DNA of 59,116 nucleotides from an uncultured Acidobacteriota bacterium (GTDB taxonomy: Bacteria; Acidobacteriota; UBA6911; CAINFC01), in the NCBI GenBank assembly GCA_903847975.1, contig CAINFC010000004.1:1-59116 (forward strand), given 5' to 3'. Below, one piece after another: positions 50,808 through 59,116 of the stretch. A program made the translations under genes and the position numbers. Numbering within the stretch: the first letter of the stretch is position 1; each line of letters starts with the position of its first letter. The notes under the pieces are model-generated. The model did not search any database, had not been told where the DNA came from, and saw only the letters and a program-made list of their open reading frames with translations.

Positions 50808-52100
50808 TCAATTCTGCTTCTTGGCGGGGGCCGCTTTTAGAAGACCCATCAAGCGGAATTGAACCTTAGCGTTTCCGAAGGAAAGGGAAGTGTAGCTGAT
50901 GTCGAATTCTCTGGTTTCTCCGGGCTCGATGGTGGCGTTCAGTCGTTTGGTCTCTCCTTGGGCATCCATCCCCGCGTAATACGTGTCTCCCACAAGGTAC
51001 TTTATATTGGTATAAGCCACAGCCCCTTCGTTGATGATCTGAACAATACATTGAATAGGCCCATATTGCTGGGTGATCTTGCAATCCATCCCGCCTACTT
51101 TCAAATCGGTACGTTTGCCGAGAGCGGATATTTTTGCCGCCTCGCGAACCTCGGCATGCGTATCGGATTCGGCAATACGGGTCAGAATTGCCGAATCGGC
51201 CACGACCCACACGGCATCTCGCCTGACCATAGGGTCTGCATTCCTGGAGGCAATCTCCGCCACTACGAAAGAGGGTAATTTCTGCAAGGCTTCCAGGCGC
51301 AAAACGGAGGGTCCGGCGGCAATCAATTCGAGAAGCGTAGCGCGGTCTGAAATCCTGTTGAGGATGGCATCCTTGAACCCTGGATCCCAATCATTTTTGA
51401 GGAGGGCCGCTAATTCCTGCTGGTCCGACAACAGCTTGAGTGCGGCCTTTTTCACATTTTCCGATGGGTCTTTTCGAATGATCTCGGCCAGCTCGCTGGG
51501 CTTGCCGATCGCGGGTAAAGCAGCGGCTCGAACGTTAAAGTCCGTATCGTTGCGTGCCAGAGGCCCAATATCAGAACGGGATTCCTCCGGCGCGATCTTC
51601 CACAGGATCTCGATCGCTTGCAGTCGTACCGAGGAACTGCCGGCCTGAAGCCTCTGCAGGAGGAGAGGAGCAACCGGGGAGGCCAAAGGTCCAAGTTTGG
51701 TGAGAATGGTTTGCGCTGAGTTTTTCACGGAAAACTCCGGATGATCGAGGAGCTTCACGATGTCCGGCAATGCATTCACTGCTCCTGACCCCATGGCTAT
51801 GATCGCATTGGCAGGAGGAGATGCCTCCCGAAAATTCTTCGCTTTGGCAAGCGTTTGAAGATGTTGCTGAATCTCTTCGTTTGCCTGGGCTGGAATCGAA
51901 GTAGTTCCTAAGAGAAAAGGCAGCAGAAGAAACACCAGCCATAAGGAATGCTTCGCTGCCGGGCAAAAAACCCGGTTCGCAATGCCCGAAGGGTGCAGAG
52001 ACGAATTGCCATGGATGATCGAATAAATCAAAGCCTTGAAGTTCACCATGGCAGAGATTGTACGTTGGCCTTTTGGTGTGGAGAATGGGATTGTGTTCAT
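50808..52100 (-). CDS. Exported HEAT-repeat protein
   Basis: A 430-residue protein. A hydrophobic segment (LWLVFLLLPFLLGTTSIPAQA) follows a ~60-residue N-terminal part, so it is a late signal or anchor. HEAT-like repeats fill residues ~90-330 (ALPDIVKLLDHPEFSVKNSA, VAPLLLQRLQAGSSSVRLQAIEIL, ELAALLKNDWDPGFKDAIL). The last ~100 residues are a beta domain (ITQQYGPIQCIVQIINEGAVA, TIEPGETREFDISY). The start is uncertain: ATG at 52100 has AGGACT and lies after a TTGACG-type -35 region; 52202 and 52049 are alternatives. It is 114 bases upstream of the HEAT/SUMF1 gene. Confidence 0.7.
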   Translation of the reverse strand: MNTIPFSTPKGQRTISAMVNFKALIYSIIHGNSSLHPSGIANRVFCPAAKHSLWLVFLLLPFLLGTTSIPAQANEEIQQHLQTLAKAKNFREASPPANAIIAMGSGAVNALPDIVKLLDHPEFSVKNSAQTILTKLGPLASPVAPLLLQRLQAGSSSVRLQAIEILWKIAPEESRSDIGPLARNDTDFNVRAAALPAIGKPSELAEIIRKDPSENVKKAALKLLSDQQELAALLKNDWDPGFKDAILNRISDRATLLELIAAGPSVLRLEALQKLPSFVVAEIASRNADPMVRRDAVWVVADSAILTRIAESDTHAEVREAAKISALGKRTDLKVGGMDCKITQQYGPIQCIVQIINEGAVAYTNIKYLVGDTYYAGMDAQGETKRLNATIEPGETREFDISYTSLSFGNAKVQFRLMGLLKAAPAKKQN

Positions 52101-52238
52101 AGTCCTGAATGGAAAGGTAATTGCTCTTAGCTCGTTGTAAACAATGAATAAACTGGAAACGCTTGCGTCAAGAATGGGATCTTTCGGCGAAAAATCGCTC
52201 AAAAAGGACAGATGGTAAAGTAATCTCTCGGCTTCCTT

Positions 52239-52487
52239 TCATTTCGTGTGGCGCGATTCCTGCGCCAGCTGATACCACCGGGCCAGGATCCATCCCGGCA
52301 AACAAACGATCACAAAGCTGCGGAAAAACAGGAAAATGGAGGCACCCAGAATCAATACCAGCGATTCGGAACCCCCGGGTGAAAGCAGCACATCCATCCA
52401 GGCCATCTGCGACATAAGATACAGCCCAAGGTTATAGGCCAGCAGAATACAGACCAGCTCGATGATAATCCGTCTTCCTGTTTTCAT
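52239..52487 (-). CDS. Small two-helix membrane protein
   Basis: An 82-residue protein with two hydrophobic helices (ELVCILLAYNLGLYLMSQMAW and LVLILGASIFLFFRSFVIVCL) and charged ends (MKTGRR, AQESRHTK). Its ATG overlaps the stop codon of the gene upstream (ATGA), which argues that it is translated. No family is recognised. It may be an accessory or anchor for the exported alpha-barrel protein encoded before it. Confidence 0.65.
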   Translation of the reverse strand: MKTGRRIIIELVCILLAYNLGLYLMSQMAWMDVLLSPGGSESLVLILGASIFLFFRSFVIVCLPGWILARWYQLAQESRHTK

Positions 52488-53665
52488 ATTCCCCCATCTT
52501 TTTCCGCAGTCAGCAGGGCCAGAGCCAGAGCGTTGCCGAGAGGCCCTCCCATTAAAAAGTTACGCCGCCCGCCGGAGTCATAGGGCATACCGAATAAATA
52601 TAATTGCCGGTAGACTCCCCGGAAGACCTCCCGGTCATGATGGATTCGGGCCGATGCCAGGCTGAAGCCGGTGCCCGATACACTCAGCCCGAAGACGACC
52701 GGGCCCGAGTCCACATCGCCGTCTCCCGGGGCCACATTGGCGGGGTATTCCAGGAAAGCGGTAAACCCGGCCAGCTCCTTTCGGCAGGCCTTCAGCGAGC
52801 CGTACAATTCGCGCGAGAGTGCCGGGTCGACAAACGAGAGAAAATAGGCGGCCAAGGCGGTGCCGCTGACCCGGGGCTTATCGGCAGGCATTCCGTTGCC
52901 GGCCAGAACACTCTGATACAGCAGACCGGAGACCGCATCCCGATACTGTTCCCTGAGCCGGCGGACCAGCCCGGGAAGCAGGGGGTTCGCTTTTTGTCCG
53001 GTCGCTTTCCGCCAGAGGGCCAGGGAGGCCAGGGCAGGCGTGTTGTCAACCGGGTAGACTTCCTGCGGATAGGTTTCGATCAGCCCCAGAGGGCTCGAAC
53101 GGAAACGCTGCAGGAGGGCTTCGCTGATGCGATCATTGATTTCCGCAAACCGGTTATGCGGCTCTATTTTTCTCCAGAAGCTTAACAGGGCGTTGGCATA
53201 ACCGAGAAAAGCCAGATGTCCCCTGGTTCCGGACAGTCCTTCCAATGCATCTTCATTCCAGCGCCGGGTATCGAAAGCTCTGGTTTTTGGTTCCAGCAAA
53301 CGATCGATCGAAAGTTCCACCAGCGGCGCAAGCCGGCTCTTCCGGTCCGGGAATCTGTCGATAAGCTGGCATAATCCTATCCCGTTCATTTGCCAGGTAA
53401 CCAGGTTCCACTCGCCGTCATACTGCCAGTCTCCCGTCGGGGAGTGGCCCGCTCCCGAGTCGGATTGGAGGCTGTGGGCCGCTTCGGCCACCAGGGGAGC
53501 AAATGTTTCGAAGGAATCCCCCACGAAGAAGGAGTCGGCTTCACGGCCGCACCACCAGGCGGGCCAGAAAGGTATCGGGATGGCGATTAAAACCAGAACG
53601 ACTATTCGCTGCCGTATGGCAATGCCCAGCCTCGACAGGATTGAACTGTGATCGCGCGGTTGCAT
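52484..53665 (-). CDS. Exported alpha/alpha-barrel protein (linalool dehydratase-isomerase-like)
   Basis: A 393-residue protein. A signal or anchor helix (IVVLVLIAIPIPFWPAWW) is followed by a helical, Trp/Tyr-rich domain: DWQYDGEWNLVTWQMNGIG, LSGTRGHLAFLGYANALLSFW, QEVYPVDNTPALASLALW, VSGTALAAYFLSF, VFGLSVSGTGFSLASARIH. This pattern recalls the (alpha/alpha)-barrel group that includes linalool dehydratase/isomerase and glycan-active enzymes. The resemblance is by eye; the reaction is unknown. ATG at 53665 is 5 bases after AGGAGG, so the GTG at 53671, which overlaps that site, is rejected. It is coupled to the small membrane gene. Confidence 0.6.
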   Translation of the reverse strand: MQPRDHSSILSRLGIAIRQRIVVLVLIAIPIPFWPAWWCGREADSFFVGDSFETFAPLVAEAAHSLQSDSGAGHSPTGDWQYDGEWNLVTWQMNGIGLCQLIDRFPDRKSRLAPLVELSIDRLLEPKTRAFDTRRWNEDALEGLSGTRGHLAFLGYANALLSFWRKIEPHNRFAEINDRISEALLQRFRSSPLGLIETYPQEVYPVDNTPALASLALWRKATGQKANPLLPGLVRRLREQYRDAVSGLLYQSVLAGNGMPADKPRVSGTALAAYFLSFVDPALSRELYGSLKACRKELAGFTAFLEYPANVAPGDGDVDSGPVVFGLSVSGTGFSLASARIHHDREVFRGVYRQLYLFGMPYDSGGRRNFLMGGPLGNALALALLTAEKDGGI

Positions 53666-53883
53666 CCTCACCTCCTATGGATTCCAACAGATCCCTTTTG
53701 TGGAATTGCGCGGGCTGCTCTGAGCAGGTCCACCAGTCGGGAATTTGCTTCGTCTGATCCGATGGGATGGATTATAACTCAAACAGGACCTCCATTCCTT
53801 TTCCGTCACCGGAAAGAAGCGGCGCCCGCCCGCGTTCTGCCTTATAATCTTTCGAAAAGGAAAACGGCTGCTTCGGTGGCGCC

Positions 53884-56800
53884 ATGAATCGAAAAAAGGA
53901 ACCGGAATCCAGAAACGACCGTTGCGCGGACTTCGCGCCGGGAAATCCTACCGCATCCGCGGAAGGCACCGGTATCGGACCGGAGCCCGCTGCGCTTTCC
54001 GGCGCGGAGGCCGATATCGGCTTCCGTTTGCCCGGGGAGCCTTTACGAAGAACCTTCGGCCGCTTTGCGCTGACCGGGGTTCTGGGCGTGGGCGGGATGG
54101 GGGTGGTTTATCGCGCCTGGGATCCGCAGCTTCGCCGGGAGGTGGCCCTGAAGCTGCTGCACCGGGACAGCCCGGCGCGCAAGGAACGGCTGCTGCGGGA
54201 AGCCCGGGCCCAGGCCCGGCTGGAACATCCCGGGATCTGCCGCGTCTACGAGGCGGGGGAATGCGAAGGCGAGCCCTACATCGCCATGCAGCGCATTGAG
54301 GGCCGGCCGCTTTCGGAAATGGCCCGCGGGCTCAACTTTCAGCAGAAGGCGGAAATCGGGCGGCAGGCCGCCGAGGCTTTGCATGCCGCCCACCGGGAGG
54401 GGCTGATTCACCGGGATATCAAGCCCGCCAACCTGCTCATCGAGCAGGGCGAGGACTTGTCCCTGCACGCCTATGTGACCGATTTCGGGCTGGTGCGGGA
54501 CCTGGGCGAGGAAGGCGGCGGCACGCAGAGCGGCGTGATCCTCGGCACCTGGAGCTACATGGCTCCGGAACAGGTGCGCGGAGATGCGGCGGCCATCGAC
54601 CGGCGCACCGATGTCTACGGCCTGGGGGCTACGCTCTACGAGCTCTGCAGCGGTCAGCCGCCCTACGGAAAGCGGGACCCGGGCGCCATCGCCCTGGCCA
54701 TGGCCCGGGAGGAGATGATTCCGCTGCAAAGAATCAGCCGATCGGTTCCGGCGGATTTGAGCGCCATCATCGGGAAGTGCCTGGAACCAGATCCCGACCG
54801 GCGCTATGCCTCCGCCCGGGATCTAGCCGAGGAGCTGGGGCGATACCTGGACGGCATGCCCGTGCGGGCCCGCCGGTCCGGGCCGTGGCGGCGCCTCGGG
54901 AAGTGGACCCGGCGGCATCGCTATGTTTTGTCGGCGGCGGCTTCGGCCCTGCTGGCCGTTCTCGGCTTTGCTCTCCTCCGTGCCCGGGAGGTGGGGGAGC
55001 TGCGCAGGGTGGGAGAAAAGGCGGAGCGCTACATCGGGTTGCTGAGCGGGGTGGAGCTGCGGCTGATGTATGCCTACCTGCAGCCGGCCCATGACCTGCG
55101 GAGCGATCTTGCGGAAGCGCGGAGGCGGCTGGAAGAGATCGAGACGGCCGTGAGCCGGGAGGGGGTTTCGGCGGAAGGGCCGGGCAACTACGTTCTGGGG
55201 AGGGGCGAGCTGCTCCTGGGGGAACCGGAAGCGGCGGTAAAGCGCCTGCGCACGGCCTGGCAATCGGGCTATCAGCGGCCGGAGGCGGCCTACAGCCTGG
55301 CCCGGGCGCTGCTGGCCGAGCAGGAGCGGCAGAGGATCTTTGCGGAAGGATTGCCGGATGCGGAAGTGCGCCGGGCCCGGCTGGCGGAAATAGACCGGAC
55401 CTACGGTGCGGAAATTGCGGGATTTCTGGCGCGGGTCGAAGCCGGCGGGAATGAGATTCCCATCGGCGTGTTTCAGGCGGCGCAGGCCGGCCGGTGGGAG
55501 GAGGCCCTCCGAATGCTGGCGCAGGTTCAAAACCGGCTGCGCTGGCCGATGGAAGGGCAGGCTTTGCGCATCCGCCTGGAGACCCGGCGGGCCGACGGGG
55601 AGCGCGACCGCAGGTCCTTTGACCGGGCCCGGGAGGCCTATCGCCGGGCCGGAGACCCGCTGTTCCAGGAGACGACGATCACCCCTTCCTATCCGGCACG
55701 GCACGAAGCGGCCTGCGCCCTGGCGGTCTCGCGATTGACTCTGGCCACGACGGAGGGGGCCGGGGCGGAGGATGCCTATCGGGAAGCGGCCTTGGCGGTG
55801 GAGGCGTTCCGGCAGGTGCTGCCCGGATCCGACCGCGCTTCCCGCTTCTACCGCCAGATTCGTTTGATTTACGCCGCCTGGCGCTTTGCCATGAACGATT
55901 TTGCCCGGGAGGAGCTCGCCGAGGTCGACGGAGAGGCCGAGCGCGCGCTGTCCCGAAACGCCCGCGATGCGGAGGCGCTGCGGGACCTGGCCACCGCCTG
56001 GCGGATCCGTGCCTTTATCGCCAAACAGGGATATATCACCAGTCCGGTGGTCGGGGGGATTCCGGACAATCCGGACCAGGCGGTCCGGGAAGTGGACCGG
56101 ATCACAGACCGGATCGGAAGGCTGCAGCCTTTGCGCGCTCAGGACTGGCACAACCTCGGCGCCGCCCGGCGCACCCTGCTGGAGACGACACGCGAGGAAG
56201 ATTCCGGGGAGTGGCTCCGTCAATTTGAAAATACCGAAATGGCGCTGCTGAAATCGATCCGGGCGGAGGAGAGATTCGCTCCGGCGCACAAGGATCTGGG
56301 TTTCCTTTATTTTCTGAGAGTAATAAGAAGTTATGTGCTGGGCGCTCGGCAGGATTTGCCGGAGCCGTGGCTGCAGAAATCTCTTCGGCATTCCAGGCGG
56401 GCCATCGGGCTTTCCCCGGGATACTATGACGCCTGGGACAACCTGGCCGGTGTCCTTTCTTATTCCGCCCTGGGGAAGATGACGCACGGAGAGGAGCCGC
56501 GCGGCGATCTGGAAGCGGGGGAGCAGGCCTGGATCGAAAACATGGCGGTCAATGCGGACCGCCTTTATCCCTATTTTAACGCGGAGATGTACTGCTACCT
56601 TCCCTGGGCCCGCTTTGAATCCCTCCGGGGAGGAGACTGGGAAGCCCCGCTGCTGCGCCTGGAGCAAATGTTGAAGCGATGGGAAAGCAACCCGCGAAGC
56701 AGGGAGTTTCCATGGAATACGAGCGATCTTCTCTTCGATTTTCATTACGCCCGTGCGGATTTATGGAGCGCTGCAGGCAAGGGATATTCGGCGGCCGATT

Positions 56801-57330
56801 TTAAGGCTCTTCGCCGCCTTCTTCCGCGCATGGCGGACCGTATCGCCCGGGAAAGGGCACTGGACTTCCTGGAGTCGGCTCATGCCCTGCGAAGCGGCCG
56901 AAAGCTCGGGGATAAAGAAATCAGATCGATTCGCAACTTTTATTCGGATTGCTCGGGAGCGATCCTTTTAAAAAATCTGAAGTTGATTGACACCTTTGCC
57001 GACCTGGCCGAATCCCTGGCAGCCGGAGGGATTTCGCCGGAAGCGGAACTGGAGCGACTGGCGGTCCATTTGGATTGCATCGGTCGGGAGCGCTACTCGA
57101 ATCAGGCGGAAGTAAAGCTGGTGGAAGGCCGGATGGCCCTGATCCGCGCGGAGTGGCAGAGCAAAACCCGGCCTTCCGGTTCCGGTGACCCCGCTGCCTG
57201 GCAGGCGCTGGCCGGCCAGGCCGGATCGGCCCTCGGAGAAGCCGTCCGGATCAACCGCTGGCTCGCCCGCGCCGCCGCCCCCTACCTCCGGAGAGCGGAT
57301 CATCTCCTGGACCGGAAGAAGGAACCCTGA
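53884..57330 (+). CDS. Serine/threonine protein kinase with long helical-repeat domain
   Basis: An 1148-residue membrane kinase of the bacterial PknB type. The kinase domain (about 58-325) has GVGGMGVVYRAWD, K90 in VALKLL, HRDIKPANLL (176-185, catalytic D178), D200 in DFG and MAPEQ. One membrane helix lies near 347-365. The remaining ~780 residues are helical and TPR-like (EAAVKRLRTAWQSGYQRPEAAY, KSLRHSRRAIGLSPGYYDAWDNLAG). Such kinases, with repeats outside the membrane, are abundant in Acidobacteriota. A TATAAT at 53843-53848 may be its -10, though no -35 is clear. The substrate and signal are unknown. Confidence 0.9.
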   Translation: MNRKKEPESRNDRCADFAPGNPTASAEGTGIGPEPAALSGAEADIGFRLPGEPLRRTFGRFALTGVLGVGGMGVVYRAWDPQLRREVALKLLHRDSPARKERLLREARAQARLEHPGICRVYEAGECEGEPYIAMQRIEGRPLSEMARGLNFQQKAEIGRQAAEALHAAHREGLIHRDIKPANLLIEQGEDLSLHAYVTDFGLVRDLGEEGGGTQSGVILGTWSYMAPEQVRGDAAAIDRRTDVYGLGATLYELCSGQPPYGKRDPGAIALAMAREEMIPLQRISRSVPADLSAIIGKCLEPDPDRRYASARDLAEELGRYLDGMPVRARRSGPWRRLGKWTRRHRYVLSAAASALLAVLGFALLRAREVGELRRVGEKAERYIGLLSGVELRLMYAYLQPAHDLRSDLAEARRRLEEIETAVSREGVSAEGPGNYVLGRGELLLGEPEAAVKRLRTAWQSGYQRPEAAYSLARALLAEQERQRIFAEGLPDAEVRRARLAEIDRTYGAEIAGFLARVEAGGNEIPIGVFQAAQAGRWEEALRMLAQVQNRLRWPMEGQALRIRLETRRADGERDRRSFDRAREAYRRAGDPLFQETTITPSYPARHEAACALAVSRLTLATTEGAGAEDAYREAALAVEAFRQVLPGSDRASRFYRQIRLIYAAWRFAMNDFAREELAEVDGEAERALSRNARDAEALRDLATAWRIRAFIAKQGYITSPVVGGIPDNPDQAVREVDRITDRIGRLQPLRAQDWHNLGAARRTLLETTREEDSGEWLRQFENTEMALLKSIRAEERFAPAHKDLGFLYFLRVIRSYVLGARQDLPEPWLQKSLRHSRRAIGLSPGYYDAWDNLAGVLSYSALGKMTHGEEPRGDLEAGEQAWIENMAVNADRLYPYFNAEMYCYLPWARFESLRGGDWEAPLLRLEQMLKRWESNPRSREFPWNTSDLLFDFHYARADLWSAAGKGYSAADFKALRRLLPRMADRIARERALDFLESAHALRSGRKLGDKEIRSIRNFYSDCSGAILLKNLKLIDTFADLAESLAAGGISPEAELERLAVHLDCIGRERYSNQAEVKLVEGRMALIRAEWQSKTRPSGSGDPAAWQALAGQAGSALGEAVRINRWLARAAAPYLRRADHLLDRKKEP

Positions 57331-57364
57331 ACCCTCCCCTTTTCCTCCGAATTTTACTCCCCCC

Positions 57365-57394
57365 TTGTGGGGTCGCCTGCACATGGAGTACAAT
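57365..57394 (+). promoter_or_regulatory. Promoter of the rhlE leader
   Basis: TTGTGG (57365-57370) and TACAAT (57389-57394) are 18 bases apart. The start near 57401 would give rhlE a leader of nearly 290 nt. Confidence 0.5.
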
Positions 57395-57478
57395 AGAAGC
57401 GGATTTTTCGTCGCTTCAGAGTTTGTCGGCCCAGTCGCCCATTATCTCCTGAGGCTCCCAGCCTTAAAAGGAGGATGT

Positions 57479-57586
57479 ATGGGCAGGAAACTTCACGCGG
57501 GGCTTCGGTTCCCCGAAACAACCGGTCGGTTTTACTCCGAGTCACTTTTCTTTTGTCTGCCGCCTTCAGGCCGTTTCCATTGCTGA
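57479..57586 (+). CDS. 35-residue small ORF in the rhlE leader
   Basis: A short frame starts at ATG 57479, 4 bases after a perfect AAGGAGG, the strongest ribosome site in this region. The peptide begins MGRKLHAGLRFPETTGRF and ends SGRFHC; it has no recognised domain. An overlapping ATG at 57475 opens the frame that continues into rhlE but lacks spacing. The ORF could be a regulatory leader peptide or a small protein. Confidence 0.4.
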   Translation: MGRKLHAGLRFPETTGRFYSESLFFCLPPSGRFHC

Positions 57587-57628
57587 GCCTTCGATTGCGG
57601 CAGAAACATGCATTTCTTCCGGAACCAG

Positions 57629-57658
57629 CCGCTCCTTTTTCGTGTGGAAGAGGAGCGG
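57629..57658 (+). promoter_or_regulatory. Long hairpin just upstream of the rhlE ribosome site
   Basis: CCGCTCC followed by TTTTTC (57629-57641) pairs with GGAAGAGGAGCGG (57646-57658) around a GTGT loop: 13 bp with two G-U pairs. CCGCTTCCCCTTTTT follows, then the AGGA ribosome site at 57677. It could be an attenuator-like terminator or a temperature-sensitive structure controlling the helicase gene. Confidence 0.45.
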
Positions 57659-57687
57659 CCGCTTCCCCTTTTTCTCAGGATCCTATT

Positions 57688-58821
57688 TTGACCACTTTTC
57701 AACAGATGAACCTGCCCCCGCGACTCTACAGCGTCCTGGAGGCCATGAACTTTGTAACCCCGACCCCGATTCAATCGAAAGCCATCCCGGCCGCTTTTTC
57801 CGGCCGCGATCTGGTCGGATGCGCCCAGACCGGAACCGGCAAAACCGCGGCGTTCTGTATTCCCATCCTGGTGCGCCTGGCGGAGCGGGAAGACCAGACC
57901 GCCCTCATTCTGGCACCCACCCGGGAGCTGGCCGTGCAAATCCACAAGGTCGTGGAACAGCTCGGGGCGGCCTTTCCCGAACTGTCTTCCGTGCTGCTCA
58001 TCGGCGGCGCCCCCATGCCGCCCCAGGTCCGGGCGCTGAAGAAAAACCCCCGGATCATCGTCGCGACGCCCGGCCGGCTTCTCGACCACCTGCAGCAGGG
58101 GACGGCGTCCGTCTCCGCGGTCGGTTTCCTGGTCCTCGACGAAGCGGACCGGATGCTGGATATGGGCTTTGCCCCCCAGCTGGCGAGGATCCGCTCGTAC
58201 CTTCCCGCCACCCGGCAGACGTTCTTTTTCTCCGCGACCTTTCCCGAAAGCATTCGGGCCACCGCCGTTCAGTTTCTGAAGAATCCGCTGGTGGTCACCG
58301 CCGGTCCCGCTTCCCGCCCCATCGCCAAAATCCGCCAGTCGGTGATTGAGACCACCCTGGAAAAGAAAAATGATGTTCTGCTGGACGAGCTGGGAACCCG
58401 CGACGGATCGGTGCTCATCTTCACCCGCACCAGGCGGAGAACCGATCGCATCGCCCGGTACCTGAGCCGCTTCGGCCACTCCGTGGCGCGGATTCACGGA
58501 GACCGGAATCAGTCGCAGCGCGACAGCGCCATCCGGGAATTCCGGTCGGGCAGCGTCCGCATTCTCGTGGCCACGGATATCGCCGCGCGCGGCCTCGACA
58601 TTCCGAAGATTGCCCATGTCATAAACTATGATCTTCCCCAGCTTCCCGAAGACTACGTGCACCGGATCGGCCGGACCGCCCGGGCCGGAGCCGACGGGGC
58701 ATCCCTCAGCCTGGTTTTGCCGGAAGACCGGACGCAATGGCGCAGGATTGCGAGTCTGTGCGCTCCCCCGGCTTCCCCTGCCGGTTTCGGACAGAAGGCC
58801 TCGGCCCGGGCCGGATCCTGA
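57688..58821 (+). CDS. rhlE: DEAD-box RNA helicase, RhlE-type
   Basis: A 377-residue ATP-dependent RNA helicase. Motifs in order: Q-motif region (TPTPIQSKAIP), AQTGTGKT (46-53), PTRELAVQ, TPGRLLDHL, DEAD (151-154), SAT (182-184), ARGLDIPKIAHVINYD and HRIGRTARAG (325-334). There is almost no C-terminal extension, so it is a minimal RhlE-like enzyme for ribosome or mRNA remodelling. TTG at 57688 is chosen: it has AGGA upstream and gives the family start (TTFQQMNLPPRL); the open frame continues up to 57475 without helicase features. A long leader with a small ORF precedes it. Confidence 0.9.
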   Translation: MTTFQQMNLPPRLYSVLEAMNFVTPTPIQSKAIPAAFSGRDLVGCAQTGTGKTAAFCIPILVRLAEREDQTALILAPTRELAVQIHKVVEQLGAAFPELSSVLLIGGAPMPPQVRALKKNPRIIVATPGRLLDHLQQGTASVSAVGFLVLDEADRMLDMGFAPQLARIRSYLPATRQTFFFSATFPESIRATAVQFLKNPLVVTAGPASRPIAKIRQSVIETTLEKKNDVLLDELGTRDGSVLIFTRTRRRTDRIARYLSRFGHSVARIHGDRNQSQRDSAIREFRSGSVRILVATDIAARGLDIPKIAHVINYDLPQLPEDYVHRIGRTARAGADGASLSLVLPEDRTQWRRIASLCAPPASPAGFGQKASARAGS

Positions 58822-58836
58822 AGACAGCGGCCGGAA

Positions 58837-58860
58837 GCCGCAGCGCTGCGGCCCCTCTTT
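58837..58860 (+). terminator. Terminator-like palindrome after rhlE
   Basis: GCCGCAGCGCTGCGGC (58837-58852) is a perfect 16-base palindrome, 16 bases after the rhlE stop, followed by CCCTCTTTGATTT. The T-run is poor, so termination is likely but not certain. Confidence 0.45.
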
Positions 58861-58899
58861 GATTTCCGCCCAATAGTGATGATGCTGCAAAAAGTCACA

Positions 58900-59095
58900 G
58901 GAACCCCATAGGGGTTCCGGATCACAGCCCTGGGTTGCGACGCAGGCGCTACCCCGGGTAGACGGATTTGTTTTAATAACAGCCCTGTAAGGGCTGCGCA
59001 AACACCTGCCAATGCTGGATATTGCGCAACCCTTGCAGGGTTGCCTCCTCCGCACATTCCTACCCAGGGTAGGCGCGAAGCGCGCCAACCCTGGG
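58900..59095. repeat. Cluster of REP-like palindromes, including R2 copy 2
   Basis: No gene was found in the last ~290 bases; they hold a row of palindromes. GGAACCCC/GGGGTTCC (58900-58918). AGCCCT/AGGGCT (58981-58995) and GCAACCCT/AGGGTTGC (59026-59044), which also pair together as a longer unit of the R2 type (CTGTAAGGG with CCCTTGCAG). CCCAGGGTAGGCGCG/CGCGCCAACCCTGGG (59063-59095, one mismatch, AAG loop). The motif CCCTGGGTTGCG also occurs singly at 58928. The cluster runs to the window edge and may continue. Confidence 0.65.
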
Positions 59096-59116
59096 CTGCG
59101 ATCCGAAGCCCTTTGA

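Noticed and set aside
53820-53848. Full sigma70 promoter for the Ser/Thr kinase
   Set aside because: TATAAT at 53843 is perfect but nothing resembling a -35 or extended -10 accompanies it; mentioned only in the gene entry.

Overview
The window is about 59 kb of GC-rich bacterial chromosome with dense genes on both strands and frequent GTG and TTG starts. No tRNA, rRNA, CRISPR array or transposase was recognised. The gene mix points to an Acidobacteriota-like heterotroph: a secreted protein with the repeated GYFWFF / KVLDG / NPxxNGYFWxLYGALTD-type module at the left edge, PmoA-like and five-bladed-propeller secreted proteins, a Ser/Thr kinase with a long helical-repeat tail, several HEAT-repeat proteins, and split minor-pilin operons. 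The phylum is an inference from family recollection, not a search.

Layout. 1-4.1 kb: secreted repeat protein (cut by the window), a B12-type radical SAM protein and a small secreted protein. 4.1-4.4 kb: a non-coding RNA with 6S RNA architecture behind an extended -10 promoter. 4.4-7.9 kb: a GH28 polygalacturonase-like enzyme and a propeller protein. 8.0-10.8 kb: a 19-haem cytochrome c fused to a membrane cytochrome b. 10.9-12.9 kb: a carbonic anhydrase divergent from cysE. 13.2-19.0 kb: a minus-strand run (RNase T2, PmoA-like protein, Old Yellow Enzyme, mutarotase-like protein, small coiled-coil protein, gpmI). 19.2-22.5 kb: membrane protein, PSP1 protein, ilvD. 22.6-28.8 kb: minor pilins I, a secreted carbonic anhydrase, a thioredoxin-like/DsbD-N pair and an AlkD-like protein. 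28.9-31.8 kb: an odd three- or four-gene unit (tiny leaderless ORF, CPBP protease, CxxCxxCC membrane protein, radical SAM protein). 31.9-37.8 kb: membrane protein, minor pilins II, a zinc dehydrogenase, a hemolysin-III protein. 37.9-43.9 kb: hybrid histidine kinase, REC-GGDEF diguanylate cyclase, sulfatase. 44.1-49.0 kb: MoxR-DUF58-transglutaminase operon. 49.0-53.7 kb: HEAT/SUMF1 protein, HEAT protein and a coupled pair. 53.9-58.8 kb: Ser/Thr kinase and rhlE with a long leader.

How parts work together. The two pilin operons repeat the order FimT/GspH, PilV, PilW, PilX and should feed one or two type IV pilus machines. The MoxR, DUF58 and transglutaminase genes overlap like the usual envelope-chaperone/protease set. 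The histidine kinase and diguanylate cyclase form a phosphorelay to c-di-GMP unit. Sugar-active secreted proteins at 4.4-7.9 and 13.9-17.0 kb, with the sulfatase, suggest breakdown of plant or sulfated polysaccharide.

Beyond genes, two dispersed palindromic repeat families stand out. R1 (about 130 bp) occurs three times, each time between convergent genes. R2 occurs at 13.15 kb and again in a cluster of palindromes at the right end. Several genes have sigma70-like promoters so close to the ATG that their mRNAs would be leaderless or nearly so. The 28.9-31.8 kb unit is the best candidate for an undescribed system.
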